DNA of 64,000 nucleotides from Helopsaltes ochotensis (lineage: Eukaryota; Chordata; Aves; Passeriformes; Locustellidae): contig VXBM01000016.1 of NCBI GenBank assembly GCA_013400155.1, positions 1,118,426-1,182,425 of the forward strand. The letters run 5' to 3'. Of this stretch, positions 24,736 through 39,000 are shown piece by piece (the stretch's first letter is position 1; the number at the start of each line of letters is the position of its first letter). A program made the position numbers and the translations under genes. The notes below the pieces were generated by a model that made no database searches, was not told the DNA's origin, and saw only the letters and a list, made by a program, of their open reading frames with translations.

Positions 24736-26689
24736 GCAGGAGTAACCTGCATGGGTAGCAGTCAGTCAAGGTAACTCCCTGGGGTTGTGTGGGTGTTGAG
24801 GGGACCCTGAGGGGAAGCATGTGAGATGGAGAGAGCAAGGAAGAAAAACCTGAAAGATCTGGAATTATGCTGTAATGAAAAGGCATGGAAGAACAGGAGG
24901 AGGTAGAGCAAACCACCATTTCAGCATAGGAGGCAGCCCTATCAGATCTTGAGAAAGTTATCTGAAAATCTGAATATCTCTTGCTTTATTGCTTTTTTGT
25001 TGGATGGAAACAGAGAATCCCTGTCCCTCGTCTGCTTTTTTTTTTTTTTTGCAGGCCCTTATTTTGGGCTGAGGAGAGTCACTTCAGTCTGTGTTTCCTT
25101 TTAGATAATGATGACAGACAGGGCAGCCTCACAGAGAGGTTCTGTTGCAAGGGCAAGCTGCCATAGGCAGTGGTGTTCCCAAAGCTAAATATTGTCCCTG
25201 TCTTCTCATGAAGCAGAACAGATTTTACCTCAATGGGGAGATACAGGCAGCAGGCTTGCTGCAGTGTTTTGGTTTTGCAAAGTGTAAAATGTTAGAACAG
25301 TGAGAGATTTAAGCAGGCTGATTATCAGTTGTTCAGCATGTAAAAGCATCAAGCTGCATAAATCACAAGGCGTATTGGGATGAACATTTTGAATGACAAT
25401 CAGAAGATTAAATTAAATCAGCAAACATGCATAAAGAAGAATTGAAACAAAAATTGTTCAAGCTGAGTAAATCAAATGAGTGGCATGGTCAGAGACTGTA
25501 ATTTGGAAATGATGGAAGCAAACAACAATTGACTGATGCATTTGTAGATTTTTATACTAATTTAAATTCTGTGGAAAACATCAAGCAACGTTTGATTTGG
25601 GATTTTGATATACATTGTAATAAATTTTTTTTGGTAGTATTTGGTTTTGCCACCATACTGTTTATAGGAGCACAATTTCTTGATCAGCTATGATTTTTTT
25701 GTGTGTATGGTCTTCCTTCTTTTCTCTAGCAGGATATTATGTGTATTTTGTTTACTAAAAAAAAGAAAAATAAGAGCACTAACTGGAAGCATTACGGTGG
25801 CTTTTTTTATGACCATACTACAAAAATGCATTTCTTTTGTAGCTGAAGGCTTACAAGTACCTATGTGCTGTCTGCTGAGTGCATTCACTTATGAGTGGGT
25901 GTATACAAATGGACTTCGCTGCCCTGCACTTGAAATTTAGAAGTATTACAACAGTTCTCTTTAAAAGCACTAAATGTGTACACTTACTATCACATGTACG
26001 TTTGGTGAGGTTATTCGCTCTTACGTTTGAGCCTCTGCATTTAAGTTTTACACTGGATACGTAATATGAGAAGGATGATGAGAAGCGGGGGAAGACAGTG
26101 TGCTGAGATGTCTGAAATAGCAATCACTGAGCTGCAAAGAGACAGAGAAACTGCTCCAGTTAAAAGCGCTTTGCTTGCAGGAACAGCTAGTGGTTCCTCA
26201 GTAGGTACCATAAATAAATCTGTATCAAGGAAAGTATGATGTTATGATACATGTGAGCATATTTTAAGGAAGATTTTTAACACAATTAAGCATCTTATGT
26301 AAACAGTGTTTAAAATATTTGCTGGGGCTTCTTAGAATAGGTTAGTGTGTTTCAACATAACCAAATAACTTCTTATTCTGCTTTATTTTTACCACAGACA
26401 TGTTATGGACCAAGTATATGGGAATACATGTTGATATATAAGAAAGCATTCTAATGAGACATATTAATTCAAACAACACATGAAAGCTTCCCAAATAAAA
26501 TTCAGAAAAAAAGAATACATGATTTACCCTGTAGAAACAATGTCATTGTGCTCTGCTGAAGTAAATTTAGCCCTGGTTAAATCAGAGACAACTTGTTTGT
26601 GTTTCTAAATACTGTCAGTTAGGTTTTGCTTATATATAGTCTTTTTGCCTCTTAGCATAATGGTCTCCATTATGGAGTGCTCAGCATTC

Positions 26690-27870
26690 TTTGAGACAAA
26701 ACATTTCTGTTTATCTTCCTGGCCATTGCTTTAGGGCCACATATCTCCCACTTGATATTCCAGTATCTGACCGAGTTCTCCACCCTTCTTCTCAGACTTC
26801 AGGGATCAGTGTAGGCTATCTTCCTCACTGGGGCTGGAGACACCATCAGGGATAGCTTTTGCTTGCTCTTGCACCAACTGTAGAAGCATCATCGAGTTTG
26901 AAATGGCATCAGTCACGGATTTCCTCATCCTCAATTTTGTCAAGCCCTGCCTCTGTTTTCAGCAACTCAACACAACCTGTTTATTCATGGGCAGAGCTGT
27001 CATAAGTTCATTCCAAAGCGACTTTGATTCTGTGCCCAGTCTTCTCCCAAGGTTGTTTTGGTGTGGGTTGTTGATTTTTTTTCCAAACAGGTGAGCCCAT
27101 CCAGTTCCTTCAGTGCAGGGACTGTAAACTTGAAAGTCTTGGTATCCTTGCTTATCTCTGTGGCCCCCAGCAGAAGTAGGCATTTCTTTTGAAGTTAGGG
27201 CTTAACCCTTTGCTGTAGGCTTGAGACAATCAGTAGTAACTATAGGCAGGAACAAAATCAGTTCTCTAAAATGCATGCATATAAAAGTAGATTGTATGCA
27301 TTCACACCTAGAGACATATCACCTAAATCTAAAAGGCAAAATCTCATATCAGAGTAGCAGTTTAGCTGGATCTTTTTTATTCAGAGAGAAAAACTGCCCA
27401 TGTTCTTGCGGAAGTTGTTGGACCAATTTATATCTGTCTGATAAAGTCCGTGAAGTCAAGCCTCTTTTCAGTGTCCTCTTAGGCAGATTTTAAAACCACT
27501 GGACTCCATTGCAGCCCACTGTCTTAAGATTCCTCACTGAGAGATAGCATCTGGTAACTGAAGCTTGCTATTGTCTTAGCCCAGGGGTTGCCCTCTGGCT
27601 TTAATTCTGAAGGATGAATCAAGTCCTGATTTAATAGTGTGATTTCGATTGCCTCCAGATTGCTTGTTTGTCAGCTAACACAAAATTTTAACCTGTTCCT
27701 CCAGCTAGAAACAGGGAAACCAATCACAGTAAATTTTTTTACAAGCTGCTGAGATGCCATTTCCTCTCAGTTGGTATCTCAGGCTTTGCCTCTTGTAGGT
27801 CATTTATTTATATGTCTGTGGCCTCCTGCGTAAGCAGCTTCTCCAAACGTTTTGGTCCTAAAATACAATG
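26690..27870 (-). pseudogene. possible unrecognised retropseudogene, broken
   Basis: On the minus strand, protein-like stretches recur in a single direction but shift frame and carry stops. One is near 27870-27750 (contains EKLLTQEATDI). Another runs from about 27300 to 26950 with a single stop (contains GGHRDKQGYQDFQVYS and KSLWNELMTALPMNK). Further short open pieces lie in other frames down to about 26690. Such a pattern suits a decayed processed gene copy. I do not recognise the parent, see no poly(A) tail (it would be poly-T on the + strand below 26690), and cannot exclude chance. Confidence 0.22.
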
Positions 27871-28649
27871 GCAAGCCTAAGAAAATACAGTAAATTATGG
27901 CAAGTTAGCAGCCTTGTTTGTGGTGTACGTGTGAAGTAAAACATCTCTGTGCAGTTTCCATGGGAAAGCTTTCTTGTCTTTCTGCTTAAATAGGCATTCA
28001 AGTGTACATAAATGGAGTCTTTAAAGAACGTGCAGACTTGAAGCCTGGGATTTTATGAAGGAATACTGTAAATAAAGCATGCTTGTTTATACAAATGAAA
28101 CTCAGTTCTTAGATGCACTCTGGCCCAATTTCTGTCTGACCTAGTGCTGCTCTGTAGACTTAGATTATACTTCAGGGAAGAGCAAGTTAAAACTCAGTTT
28201 ATTCTTTTATCCTACATAAATCCACCTACTCATCATTAAAAATAGCAGGAGCATGGAAAACTGGTATCACAATAAGAAGTTGTTCCAAGGGTTCATATTC
28301 CCTTTTTTTTCCAAGCTGGCTGACAAAACAGGTTTCTGAATGACAGTATTATCCCTGACCATTCATCGGTGTTTCCTGAACGTGGTGTAAATTTTATATA
28401 TTCGTTAGGGCATTCAGAGGGTGAAAGCTTCAAAGGGCTCAAGCACTCTCAACTTTATATTGGCTGTTGCTTTGCCGTGAGGTCAAGTGCATCTTCAGAT
28501 TATGTGCAGGTGCATCTGTGCAAGGTAGAGCTGCAGCTCTGATTCGACGTGGTTGGGAAGTGTCAGGCTGGTGAGCTGGGCCGTAGCATTTTCAGCCTCA
28601 GCGATACCTTTTCCTTGAGTATCAGCGAATTAGATGATGTGTATCGTGT

Positions 28650-29130
28650 CTAATTGAGGCCCCCACTACAAGAAAGACCTTGAGGTGCTGGAGCACGTGC
28701 AGGGGGAAGGGCAGTGGAGCTGGTGAAGGGTCTGGAGCACAAGTGCTGTGAGGAGCAGCTGAGGGAGCTGGGGTGTCCAGTCTGGAGAAGAGGAGACTCA
28801 GAGGTGACCCCATCACTCTCTACAGCTGCCTGAAAACACGGTAGCCAGGTGGGGATCGGCCTCTTCTCCCAGATAACAAGTGACAGGACAAGAGGAAATG
28901 GCCGCAAGTTGCGCCAGGAGAGGTCTAGCTTGGATATTAAGAAAAATTTCTTCCCCAAAAGGGTTGTCAAGCCAGGCTGCCCAGGGAGGTAATGTAGTCA
29001 CCACCTCTACAGGTATTTCAAAGGTGGGTGGATGTGGCGTTTAGGGACATGGTTTAGTGGGTTAATGGTTGGGCTCCAGGAACTTAGAGGTCTTTTCCCA
29101 CCTTAACAGTTCTGTGATTCTTTGATTACA
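28650..29130 (+). mobile_element. CR1 LINE 3' end
   Basis: This is the clearest repeat here. In order it has TACAAGAAAGACCTTGAGGT, CTGAGGGAGCTGGGG, CAGTCTGGAGAAGAGGAGAC, CTCTACAGCTGCCTGAAA, AGTGACAGGACAAGAGGAAA, AGAAAAATTTCTTCCCC, AGGCTGCCCAGGGAGGT and a tail ending TTCTGTGATTCTTTGATT. These are the landmarks of the last ~480 bases of avian CR1, in + orientation. It is 5'-truncated as usual and carries small indels. CR1 of this type is the main sequence reason for calling the organism a bird. Confidence 0.92.
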
Positions 29131-29483
29131 TTTACAGATTAAAATACTGCATTTTTTAGGCTTATAAAAGGATATTTGAAAAGAAAAAGGGACAGTTGTG
29201 TTGTTGTTTAAACATATCAGTTGTAGTATATCAAAGACTTGCTGTTCTATTCATTAAATTTTGTGTGCCCTGATGATTTTTTTTGGTTATATTGACATTA
29301 GCCAGTTTCAACTCATCCATTTTTTAATTATTATTCAGATTGCTTTCACAGTTGAGGCAAAATATCTATTACTATATTTCCAATTCTTTAAAAATAACAA
29401 CTTTCACGATTTTCATGAAACTTTTGAGTTCCAGCTATGCTACCATGAATCTCAGTATAAAATTTACATGTAAATATTGCGCT

Positions 29484-29530
29484 CTTTTTGTATGTTCTTT
29501 TTATATCTTTTTGTATATTTCTTTTTATGT
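29484..29530. repeat. imperfect tandem duplication, T-rich
   Basis: Two adjacent units of 23 and 24 bases begin CTTTTTGTAT and end CTTTTTATRT. They differ at a few positions. They sit in a T-rich stretch that continues to about 29600. Confidence 0.7.
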
Positions 29531-31979
29531 CTTCTCTTCTTGATAGGTGTAATTAAGAGGGTTTTTTTTTATTCTTTGGGTTGTATTTAAGGGGTTTTTT
29601 GCTTATTTGTAAAAGTATCAAGTTGTATTTTCCTGTATTATGTCACTTTCATGCACATTAACCACCGTTAAAGAGCAGTTTTCTAAAAACTAACTTATTT
29701 GCATTACGTATACTCACCTCACAAAGATTTTTGCATGACTGTCTTTGTCTCTGTTGTGTATTATCTTAAACTTAAAGTGAAATTCATAAAAATGAGAGAA
29801 AGGAACAGAAGTATAAAACCCAGGGACATCATTCTTCTCTAGGTGTGTGTGCATGCGTTCAGACATTTGCAAGGCTCAGAGGACTCTTTCTGAAGGAGAA
29901 CACCACCATAGGTACAACTAAAGGCTGAGGTGGTGAGCTGGGTCGCTCATTTAGCTCTGGGTTTTGTTAGTTTTGTATCAGGAACTGAACAGAAGTGATT
30001 TCCTTGCCTGAAATGGAGTAAAGCTGACATTTTGTTGCCGCTGGTGGGCCGCTCCTCAGAACAGAAAAGGGGCAATGCACTGTGACAGCCTTAATGAGAA
30101 GAGATGTGGCGACCCAGACGTGTGAAGCTTACGAAGAAGTTTATTTGATTTTATAGACCATTAAATCAAAGCTGATTTTCTGTGGGAGTGTCAGCTGATC
30201 AGAATTATATGGTAACAGTAGAAAGGAAAACAGAAAAGGCTAGGTTTTGTTAAAATACTTAGTGATTGCACTTGTCCTTGTAGTGTGTTCTGCAGTTGAT
30301 TTACCAGCAAAACTTAATAACAAAATTATCTTGACTGTAAGATATAGCAGATGAAGTAGATAGGACTTCTAATTAGAATTTTCCCAGTACATTCCTTTAT
30401 TTTTACATAGTTCTTCTGCATACAGTACAGAATGCAGCACATATACATGATAGTTGCACTTCTTGAGTCACATTTTTCATGTAGTTTTCTTTAAATGTCT
30501 CCCTGGATAATTAAGTCTGACTCTTAAGTTATGGTATGTTAGTTTCTGACAGGTGCCTGCCAGGGATCTTCAGTGCTGTCATGCATTATGTGGATTTCAG
30601 CCAAGACAGAAGGGCCTGGGTATTTGTTTCTGGTCACTTCTCATTAAAGCTTTGACTGTAGGAAAGAAAAACAACTATTTAAAGACGAGGAGTATAGGTG
30701 CTATAGGAAGTGCACAGAAATAAAATCTGTTAGGCAATTAGTTTTTCTGTGATTTTGTATAGATACTCTGTGTATGTGTGAACTGTACATATGTGCATTT
30801 TGATATATAGTAAATATTATTTCTGCAAAAAAGTATTCTCATACATTGACAAGAGAAATGCGCAGAAAAGATGGGAGAAGTTGGCATGGTATAAGTGGAA
30901 TATAATAGCACTTTGCTGGAAGACAACTGCTTTGTAGGAATGAAAGGTTAGAATTTAATGTAGGTGGTTCTTGGATAACTGGGATTAAGTGGCGTTCTAG
31001 AAATACTGTGAAACACAGTCACTGCCTGATTTTATTAGAGAACTCCATTATACATTTATGAAAGCTGCTAGTTCTATATTAGAGCATGAAATTACAGTTA
31101 GGAACTTACGCAAAAATGTCCTTCCTTTCTCAAGAGAAAAGGGTAGAAATGCATAGTTTTGGAAGGAGCTGAGATTTAATAGCCCAGATAAATACTGTTG
31201 CTTGATCAGTTACAAAATAAGCAGCTAAATAAAAACAGTAAGTGAGCTCCATAGTCTTGTCTTTTGAGTAATGCTCGTAATTGTTCCATTAAGCTAGGTA
31301 AAACTCTGCATTCACTTAGCCCACTATGAGTAGGTAGTGGTGGATGCATGTGGAAAAGCATGGCAGAGCATGTAGTCATATTTCCATTGTATGTTCTACC
31401 ATCCTCAAGGATTTCATTATCCAGTACTGGTACATTTCTGTTAAGCAGTCTTACCTGGCTTTCCTTCTATTTGCTTGCTTTTTGAACCAACATCAGAACA
31501 TCATAAAATTCTGTGGCAGGGGATCACACAGCTATGTGTGAATAACAAACGCTTGGCTTTTTGTATTCCTGCCTCCTCCTAGCTCAAGTTGTTACCCTGT
31601 ACCTCTTGTATGAAGAGAGGCAGCAAATAGTCAATCTGCTGATCCCCTCTATAACCTTTGTTTTATGAACTTCTGCATGTCTCTTTTGTCACCTTTTCTC
31701 TTGCTTTGCTCACTCCTTCCTTCTCCAGAACCTCTCCTTGTTCTGCTTCTTTCTCCCTTTACTGTTTCTGTGATTCTCCTTCTGGGTCAGGGAGCTGCCT
31801 GTTACTCATGATGCATTCACAGTGTATTTATATGGTGCTGTAGTGATATTTTCTGATTTACTCTTTATTCTGCTTCTAACAACATCTGATTTAGTTTTTT
31901 GCATACAGATGAAGGCTAGTTACACTGTCATTTTAGCACCAACATCTTCTTTCTATCTGTTTTTCAGAGTCTGTTTATT

Positions 31980-33050
31980 TGTGATAGTAAAATTATGGCT
32001 TTTTCCTCACATATTTCTCCTTTCATGTTTGTCAATATTGAGTTTTCACCTGGTATGTTATCTCCCAGTCTCGTAGTACTGTAAGAACTATCTGCAGTTC
32101 CTCGTAATTGTGCCTTTTTTTTCCTTCCCTGACTAAATTGTTAACATTAACAAACTTTTCCATCTTGCTCTGCTCACTTTTGCATATCATGTAGGAATAT
32201 GAACAACACGGGTCAGAACACCCATTTCTGTGCACTGCTCAGGTGACTTCACCCTAATGGTATTCATCATTTTTTCCTGTCCTTTTCTTTGTATCTTGAC
32301 CTGCTGTTTATCCACTCATGGATCTTTTCTCCTTTTGTGGTAATTCAGGGGTTTTTATGCCTTTGAAAAACTTTCCCAAATACCTGTAGGTAAGTTGAGT
32401 AATGTGTATCACTTGAATTTTTCTTGCCAATGTGGTTTTGATACCACAAGAAAATAGGAGGCTTGAGAAGCACAAGTTTGGCTCCTACCAATATATTATA
32501 TTTACTCAAGTCCACTAATTTTGGCCTATTTATGAATTTTTATAATAATTTCTATTTACCAATAGAAAGTCTATCAATTTGGAAGATATATACATGAGAT
32601 TCATTGAGTCATAGCTCCTTCTATCCTCCAAGACCTCCAGACCTTTTTTTAATTGACATCACACTTCTCTGGCACCAAGCTGTTTTAAGCAGGAGGTTAC
32701 AAGCTATTTAAGAGTTTAACTTTCTCACACTTGAGTTTCTCTAGAACTTGGGTGAGAATCTGGGGCTGCTGTATTTGGTTCTGTTTTTTTGGTTGTGTTC
32801 ATTTGTTCATTACCTTTTGGCTGACATTTCTGCATGAGCCGAATCTTTTGGTACATCTCTTGGAAAGCCGGATTCTGGTATGGCAGCCTCTTTGTGCACC
32901 TCCATTTCATTTATTCTTTGTAACTTTATTTCTTCTGAGCATTCTTTTTACTTTTTCACCACGTTTTGTACTGTTTCTTTGAGGGCCACAGCTAATTTGT
33001 TCCTCAAATTATTTTAGTATTTGTTTTATTCTGCTTTTACTTGTTAGTAC
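31980..33050 (-). mobile_element. old CR1/L3-clade LINE, antisense, no intact ORF
   Basis: The + strand follows the antisense order of an ancient CR1/L3-type element. It includes CATGTTTGTCAATATTGAG, TCCCAGTCTCGTAG, ATCTGCAGTTCCTCGTAATT, CTAAATTGTTAACATTAAC, a diverged 'gaatatgaacaacac...ggtcagaacaccca' segment, TTTGAAAAACTTTCCCAAAT, and TAGAACTTGGGTGAGAATCT. These align in order with the familiar 'aacattgaatttcatctgcca / gcagttcttcacagt / aatatgttaaacagcactgg' consensus phrases. It is too diverged for a subfamily call. Edges are approximate. Confidence 0.55.
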
Positions 33051-36000
33051 TGAGGTTTATATCTGTCTGGTTGTACCCTTTGGATGGGTCTCCAACCTTT
33101 TGAGCATTTACTTTTACTTCTAATAGCAAATATATATCTTTTGAATAGCAGAGAGAGACAGCTGCTTTGGTATGTTTTATATAATCACAGATGTGTGGCA
33201 TCTCATCTGTTTCCTTCTGGCTGGTTTGTCCTAATGAATATCCAAGGAGGTTTCTTTAATGGTTTGGTATGTTGCCTTCGGCCCCTGTTGATAAGCAATC
33301 TGGCAAAGTAAAGTGGATGGCATGATGAAATCAGTACTTTCACCTGCAAGCAAACTGTTTTCAGGGATGCTGGTTGTCAGACTTGTTATGGATGCATCTG
33401 TGGTGTAACTCTTCATTTCTGCCTCTTAACTGCAATTAAGGGATTCAGTAATCTCTTAAAGATCATTCAAATTCTATTATTACTACTGTGAGCTCCTCTC
33501 TTCTTGAATCTCTACACTTGTCTTTCCTTACAAGTTTCACTCCTGAACATATTCTTGCCCAGTCTTTTCTGCTTTCTCTTACTACTTACATCATCACTAC
33601 TTTCACACATTCTTTACCCTGCCTTTTATGCTTTGAAGATGTTCCTAGTTGCATCTTGTCTTGCATTGACTCTCTCCTTCAAATCTAATAAAAAGTTTGT
33701 TAAATAATTGCTCTCCAACAGCAGAGCTCATTGTGTGTTTATGTAGCTTAGATAAGAGGAAATAATATGTGTCTTGAATAAACACTGTCTCTTTAAGAAG
33801 TTACTCTTTACCTGGAGTGGGAAAATATGGCTATGGCACTTCAGCAACTAAGAAAAATAGAGCAGACTTGTCCTACTGTAGCTCACAGGACTGGAAATTT
33901 CCTGCACATTTACACTGTGTTTAAAAAGACTCTGTGAAGATTGAGTTTTTCCATGATGGCCTTGGAATATCATTCTCATGATCCACTGATAAGGAAACAG
34001 AGTGACCATGCTGTGACAGAGATATTCCAATGCACCCTTCACAGACACCTACTACCCTGTGGGGAAAATGGAAGTTAAGAAAACAGAAGCAAAATTTGTT
34101 ATGATCTAAGACCACAAACCTTCATCTGACTGAAGTACATCTATTTATGTACATTGTGGAGAGGGTGAAGGAAGTGAAGTGTTTTATCTCTTGTACTGAC
34201 TGCCAAGCATTGATGAAACTGTTTCAAAAGGAGAGGTTCATTTGTAGATTTTTAAATATCTCTATCAGAACTCTGTGAAACATTAAATACCAGAATCTTG
34301 TTTTCCAGAGGATTTTAAAAAGTTGCTTTCATAGTTACTGCCCTTGGTCTGTACGAACTGTTTATGTCCAGTAGCTGTAATTTATCTGTTATTGTCAGTA
34401 AAGGTCCATGCATTTGGGAGCACATATATTCTTGGAACCAAAATTAGCATCTTTTACAAAGTGATGACCCTACTTATGCTGCTGCTTTAAAATAAATATT
34501 AATTGCCAGCCTACATAATGATCTGCAGTCGTGGCTCCACAGCAGTTCCCTAGAATTCCCTTCCTTTATATTTTGGTTTTAGTCAGGTTGTTATATTTAT
34601 GGTTGTTTCATGCTTTGAACAGATTGTCAAAATTCATTTTGCTTTATGGTAAGTTGGACAGCAAAGTCATCTTAATTTTTACAGCAGACCAATGTCGAAT
34701 TCTTCACTTTATTTATGAAATCAATTGATACTATAGGTTTTTGGAACAGATGCAAATGTATAATAGAAATGAAAATTTAAGTTTTATTTCTGTTTGATTC
34801 ATATGGATTAAAACTACCTGTTAATTCTGCAATTAGCAAACTGTTGAAAAACATGTCTAAATATAACCATTTCTTATATCTTTCTCTGTGACTTGAATCA
34901 GTAACTCCAGAAAGAACTTCTGGAGGAAAAAGATATTGTTAGTAAAATATAGAAAACAGCTTTTGGACATGAGTGAATTTTAATGTTTAAACTTCTGATA
35001 TGTACTTGGTTTCACTAGTTCTGCCACTTCTATTTCCTGTTACAGTTTTGGTAGCACATGTTTTGGTTTGTTTGTAATTTTGGAGACAAGTTTCTGCCAT
35101 GCAATATTAAAAACTGGGCTGAAAATAGCTGTATTTCTTAAAAACTTGCATTTTGATGGCTGCCCACTGCAGACCTCCAGATCTCTTGATGATTGATTAC
35201 TGTTCTGTCCATCAGCCTGGCTGCACAGTCAGTGCCTTACATGGACTGGCAGTTAGAAACAGGCATAAGAAGACAGAGGTATTCCAATAATCTCCTTGTC
35301 AGTAATTCACAGCAAAAGGAGGTAGAGAGAGAAATATTAGAAGAGGGACTGTGATGCTTTTTTTTTGGCACTCAGGAAAGAAAGTTGCTAGTAGCATAAT
35401 GGCATTGTGCACTGACTCCTTTGTACATTTGTGTGTTTAGCCAGTTACAGTAGCAGTAATTTAAGAACTATTGTCTTGCTGTTGTATAAACACTTCAGAT
35501 GTTTGCTTGGCATCACCAGTTCTGGAGATGTATAAAATGGAGAACTGTGTAGACATTGTGTTTCACATAAAAGCAAAATATTTGCTATAGATAAAGCTGC
35601 CTAGTAAGGAAATTATAAACCACATCCCAAAGAGCATACCATCAAGAAGCTTAGTTTAGAAACATGAATACATGCCAAGTATCGTCATGTATACTTGAAG
35701 TGAGAAAGAAATCCTGGAAGGTACCTATTTCATTCCGCTGCTGTGCTTGGATAAATTTTTGTGATGTTCGGATTTGAGTGGTGGCTGTCTCCTGAGGGCC
35801 TTGTGCATTCCGTAATGGTCCTGATTTTCATTAGCTCCTGAGCCTTTGCCACTTGGCACCTGGCCCTGTTGTGGGCCTGCCTGCTACAGCCCAGTTCCAG
35901 CCAGGCACTCAAAAGTTAGAGCGCTGAGAGCTATTTCTCACATCACTTTTTGCAACATCCTAGATGTGGAGACAATGTTATAACAATAATTTTTTCCTAA

Positions 36001-39000
36001 TAGAGGTGTCGCAAAATGTCTGCTGTAGAGTAACTCTCCTGTTATCCCATAGTTATCCCGAAGTAGGAGATGGGCTTATACAGCTTTGCTGTGAGTGCTC
36101 ATGTATCTTCAGCCTGGTGAGGAATGCTGTGGAAGTAAGTGCCTGTGAATAAATAGACAACATGGTTCACCCACTGGAAATATGTTTTTAATGCAAGATA
36201 TTTGGTAGGAATAGCAAAGAGGTTCAAATATCTTGTGTCTGAGTTAGAAAGGAAAAAGCTACGCCTTTAGGCATTGGCATGGGGCCTATTAAAAGAATTG
36301 GCTTTCAGTAGATTTCCACACTTTTGTATTCAGCCCTTGTTCAGTGCAAGGCATAGAGATGCTGGAGGAGAGCATGAGCATGGGTTAAGGACGTAATGAG
36401 CAGTCATATGGAATATGACCTAAATACATATGCACTGTTGGAATTAATGCACCAATTTATTAATTTAAGTTCCTTTTGTTAATTAGTGCTAATCATGTTG
36501 AATTAGGTAGCTCCTGACAAAAGGAATTGAGAAAGAAAACAATTATATATATTAAAAAAGACAAGTTGGCATCTTTGGTTTTGCTCTGTCAGAAACAAAC
36601 AGGAAATCTTAGAAAGTTTTGGAAGTTATGTTAAATACCTTCTGTACAGGAGATGAATTATTAGGGGTTACATGAACCAAATCAGCTGGATGGGCCTGTG
36701 TGGTCATGGGAGGACAAATCCTCTCATCTGGCATCCACAAGGTATTGTTGTACGTATTCACTATTTTCAAAACAAGTTTTCACTGTGTCAAAACAAGCTT
36801 CAACAGGAGCATAAAAATACAAAGGCACGCTACATATGTATGTGTGATCCATGCAAAAATACTTTCTGCTTCAGAAAGTGAATAATCAGGTGACATCGAT
36901 AAAGCCAGGAGAAGCTCTTGTACAATTCTAATATCGCTATAGTATTGAAATAGTTTATATAACAAGATTTTATTGCAAACTGTCAGCATAATAACCCTAG
37001 TCTGGAAAGAATAGATCAAAAACCTCAAGAAGTCTCAGTCTATCCTTTACTCTGACCTACACCCTTCTTAATTCCTGCTTTCACCAAATTTAATTGAAAG
37101 AGGGGAGAACATTGCTGTTGTAGCTGATTTATGAAGATCAGTCATCTATGGAGTTGATGTTTTTCTCTCAGGATTCAGTGGATTTGAAGAAACTTGTAGA
37201 TGTCTTGAAGCAGTTCTTCTAGGGTACAGCAGGAAAGAAAGATGGGATGCAAAATTATGTAAATACTGGAGGTAGAATTTCTTTCAAAGAAGTGGACAGC
37301 AGTTGAGACAAATGCCTGGCATTCTTGGTTGTATCTCATACAGCTGGATAGGATACAGTTCAGTCCTTACCTCAGTCCCAGGATTATTCAAACAAACTCA
37401 GTTTACCTGCTGGACAATTCAGACAATATAGAACTACCGAGGAGAATGGGGTACTACAGACCTTACTCCAGAAGACTTGGAAGGATTAAGTAGAACTATT
37501 CAGAGATCACCATGACTACAAGAGTGCCTGCCCAAGTCAGATCTATTAACTTGAAAAAGTTGAAGAACTCGTATTTTCTTGTATGCCTTGCCTAGAGTGG
37601 GAGAAAACGGATATATTTGTCAAATATGCTGGCCATTATGATTTGATTTTGAATACACTAAGGGTCTATAATTAGCGCCAAACATTTACAGAATTAAACC
37701 ACAGTTGCAGTACTTACTAAAATATTTCAAGAATTAAGTAAAATATTGAAATAATGTGTAGTATTTAAGAATAAAGTTTGCTCTCAAAGCCAGTAGTAGG
37801 AAAAAAAATCCAAATGTGATAACGTGAGTCTGCCTTCAGATGAGAATGAACACAATATGTATGCCTGATGCAGTGAGTGAAGGTCTCTGTGTCTTTGTGA
37901 AAAGATGAAGATTGGATCAAGGGCTTTAATTTGCCAGTAAGGACGTTGTGCTGGTAGCTGTACTGCTAAGTCTGTTCTTGATGTGGGCCATCATGAGGAT
38001 TTCATCCCCCTCATTTTCCTCAAATTGTCTCTTGATAGAAAAAGCACTTGAAAGTCCCACATCTTGAGCTGAAACAAATAAAACATGAGTGCAAATAGGG
38101 CTAGCATGGGTGAATTGGAGATCAGCACACTGGAAATCTTGGCAGTCGTAAACTGAGGAGTTTAAGGGGAATATATTTTGTAAATGACTTGGGAAGATGA
38201 TTCATCACCCCATGATGATTGTCCTTGTCCCAAACGTAAAAAGCAGAAATCTCACTGATACAACGTTGCATATGCTTTTTCCTCACAGAGTTTGAGTCTT
38301 GATGTTCTGCTCTGAATTTATCACATGAAGATTTTAAGAGAAATAGAAACACCTAAAAAACCCTTTTAGCTTTATTACACCAGCAGCAGTAACTAGAACT
38401 CAAATTGTATAGTTGGCTATAGTACCAGTCCAGCAAAAGCAACAGCAGAAATCAAGTGTGTTGGTGTCAGAATGCTTTCACCATAAATACATGGAAAGTG
38501 TTGTTTGATGGGAGATTGCAGCTACATAATTTAAAATCTTTGCAGATTTTCAGCATAGATATGTGAAAGCAAAAGGTATTATTGACTGGTCAAAGCAGAT
38601 TTTCTACCAACTGTATTTAAAAAACCCAGCACTAAGTTACCCTGGAAAAAAAGAACCAGTACAATTATAATGAAATTTCAGAAAAGCATGTGAATTCTGA
38701 GTCAATTATGTTTTAAGCACGGCAAACCCACACCCTGGGATTTAGCCATGTATGGGCTTCTGGAGACCTTGTACCACACTCAGAGTTTCATATCACTGGA
38801 AAATATGTAAACAGCAGGTGAGCCAATTCTACCTTCTTTTAGGTACTTACCACTTGCAATAATAGCAGGACTTTCCTTCCACCGGATAATAAGGTGAAGG
38901 AGAGAGAAGTGCTTTACTCTCAACAGACGTCCTTGAGCGTAGCACCTGGAATTCATTGTACTGTGTCAAGTAGATATAGTGGTTAACTACAGCAAAATGT

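Noticed and set aside
25036..25054. T15 followed by GCAG, resembling a strong splice acceptor
   Set aside because: The following sequence does not continue the BABAM2 reading frame usefully, and the gene reads through perfectly from the 24281 exon to the 42628 exon.
28622..29004. Overlapping minus-strand open frames over the CR1 copy
   Set aside because: They are antisense translations of the CR1 3' end, not genes.
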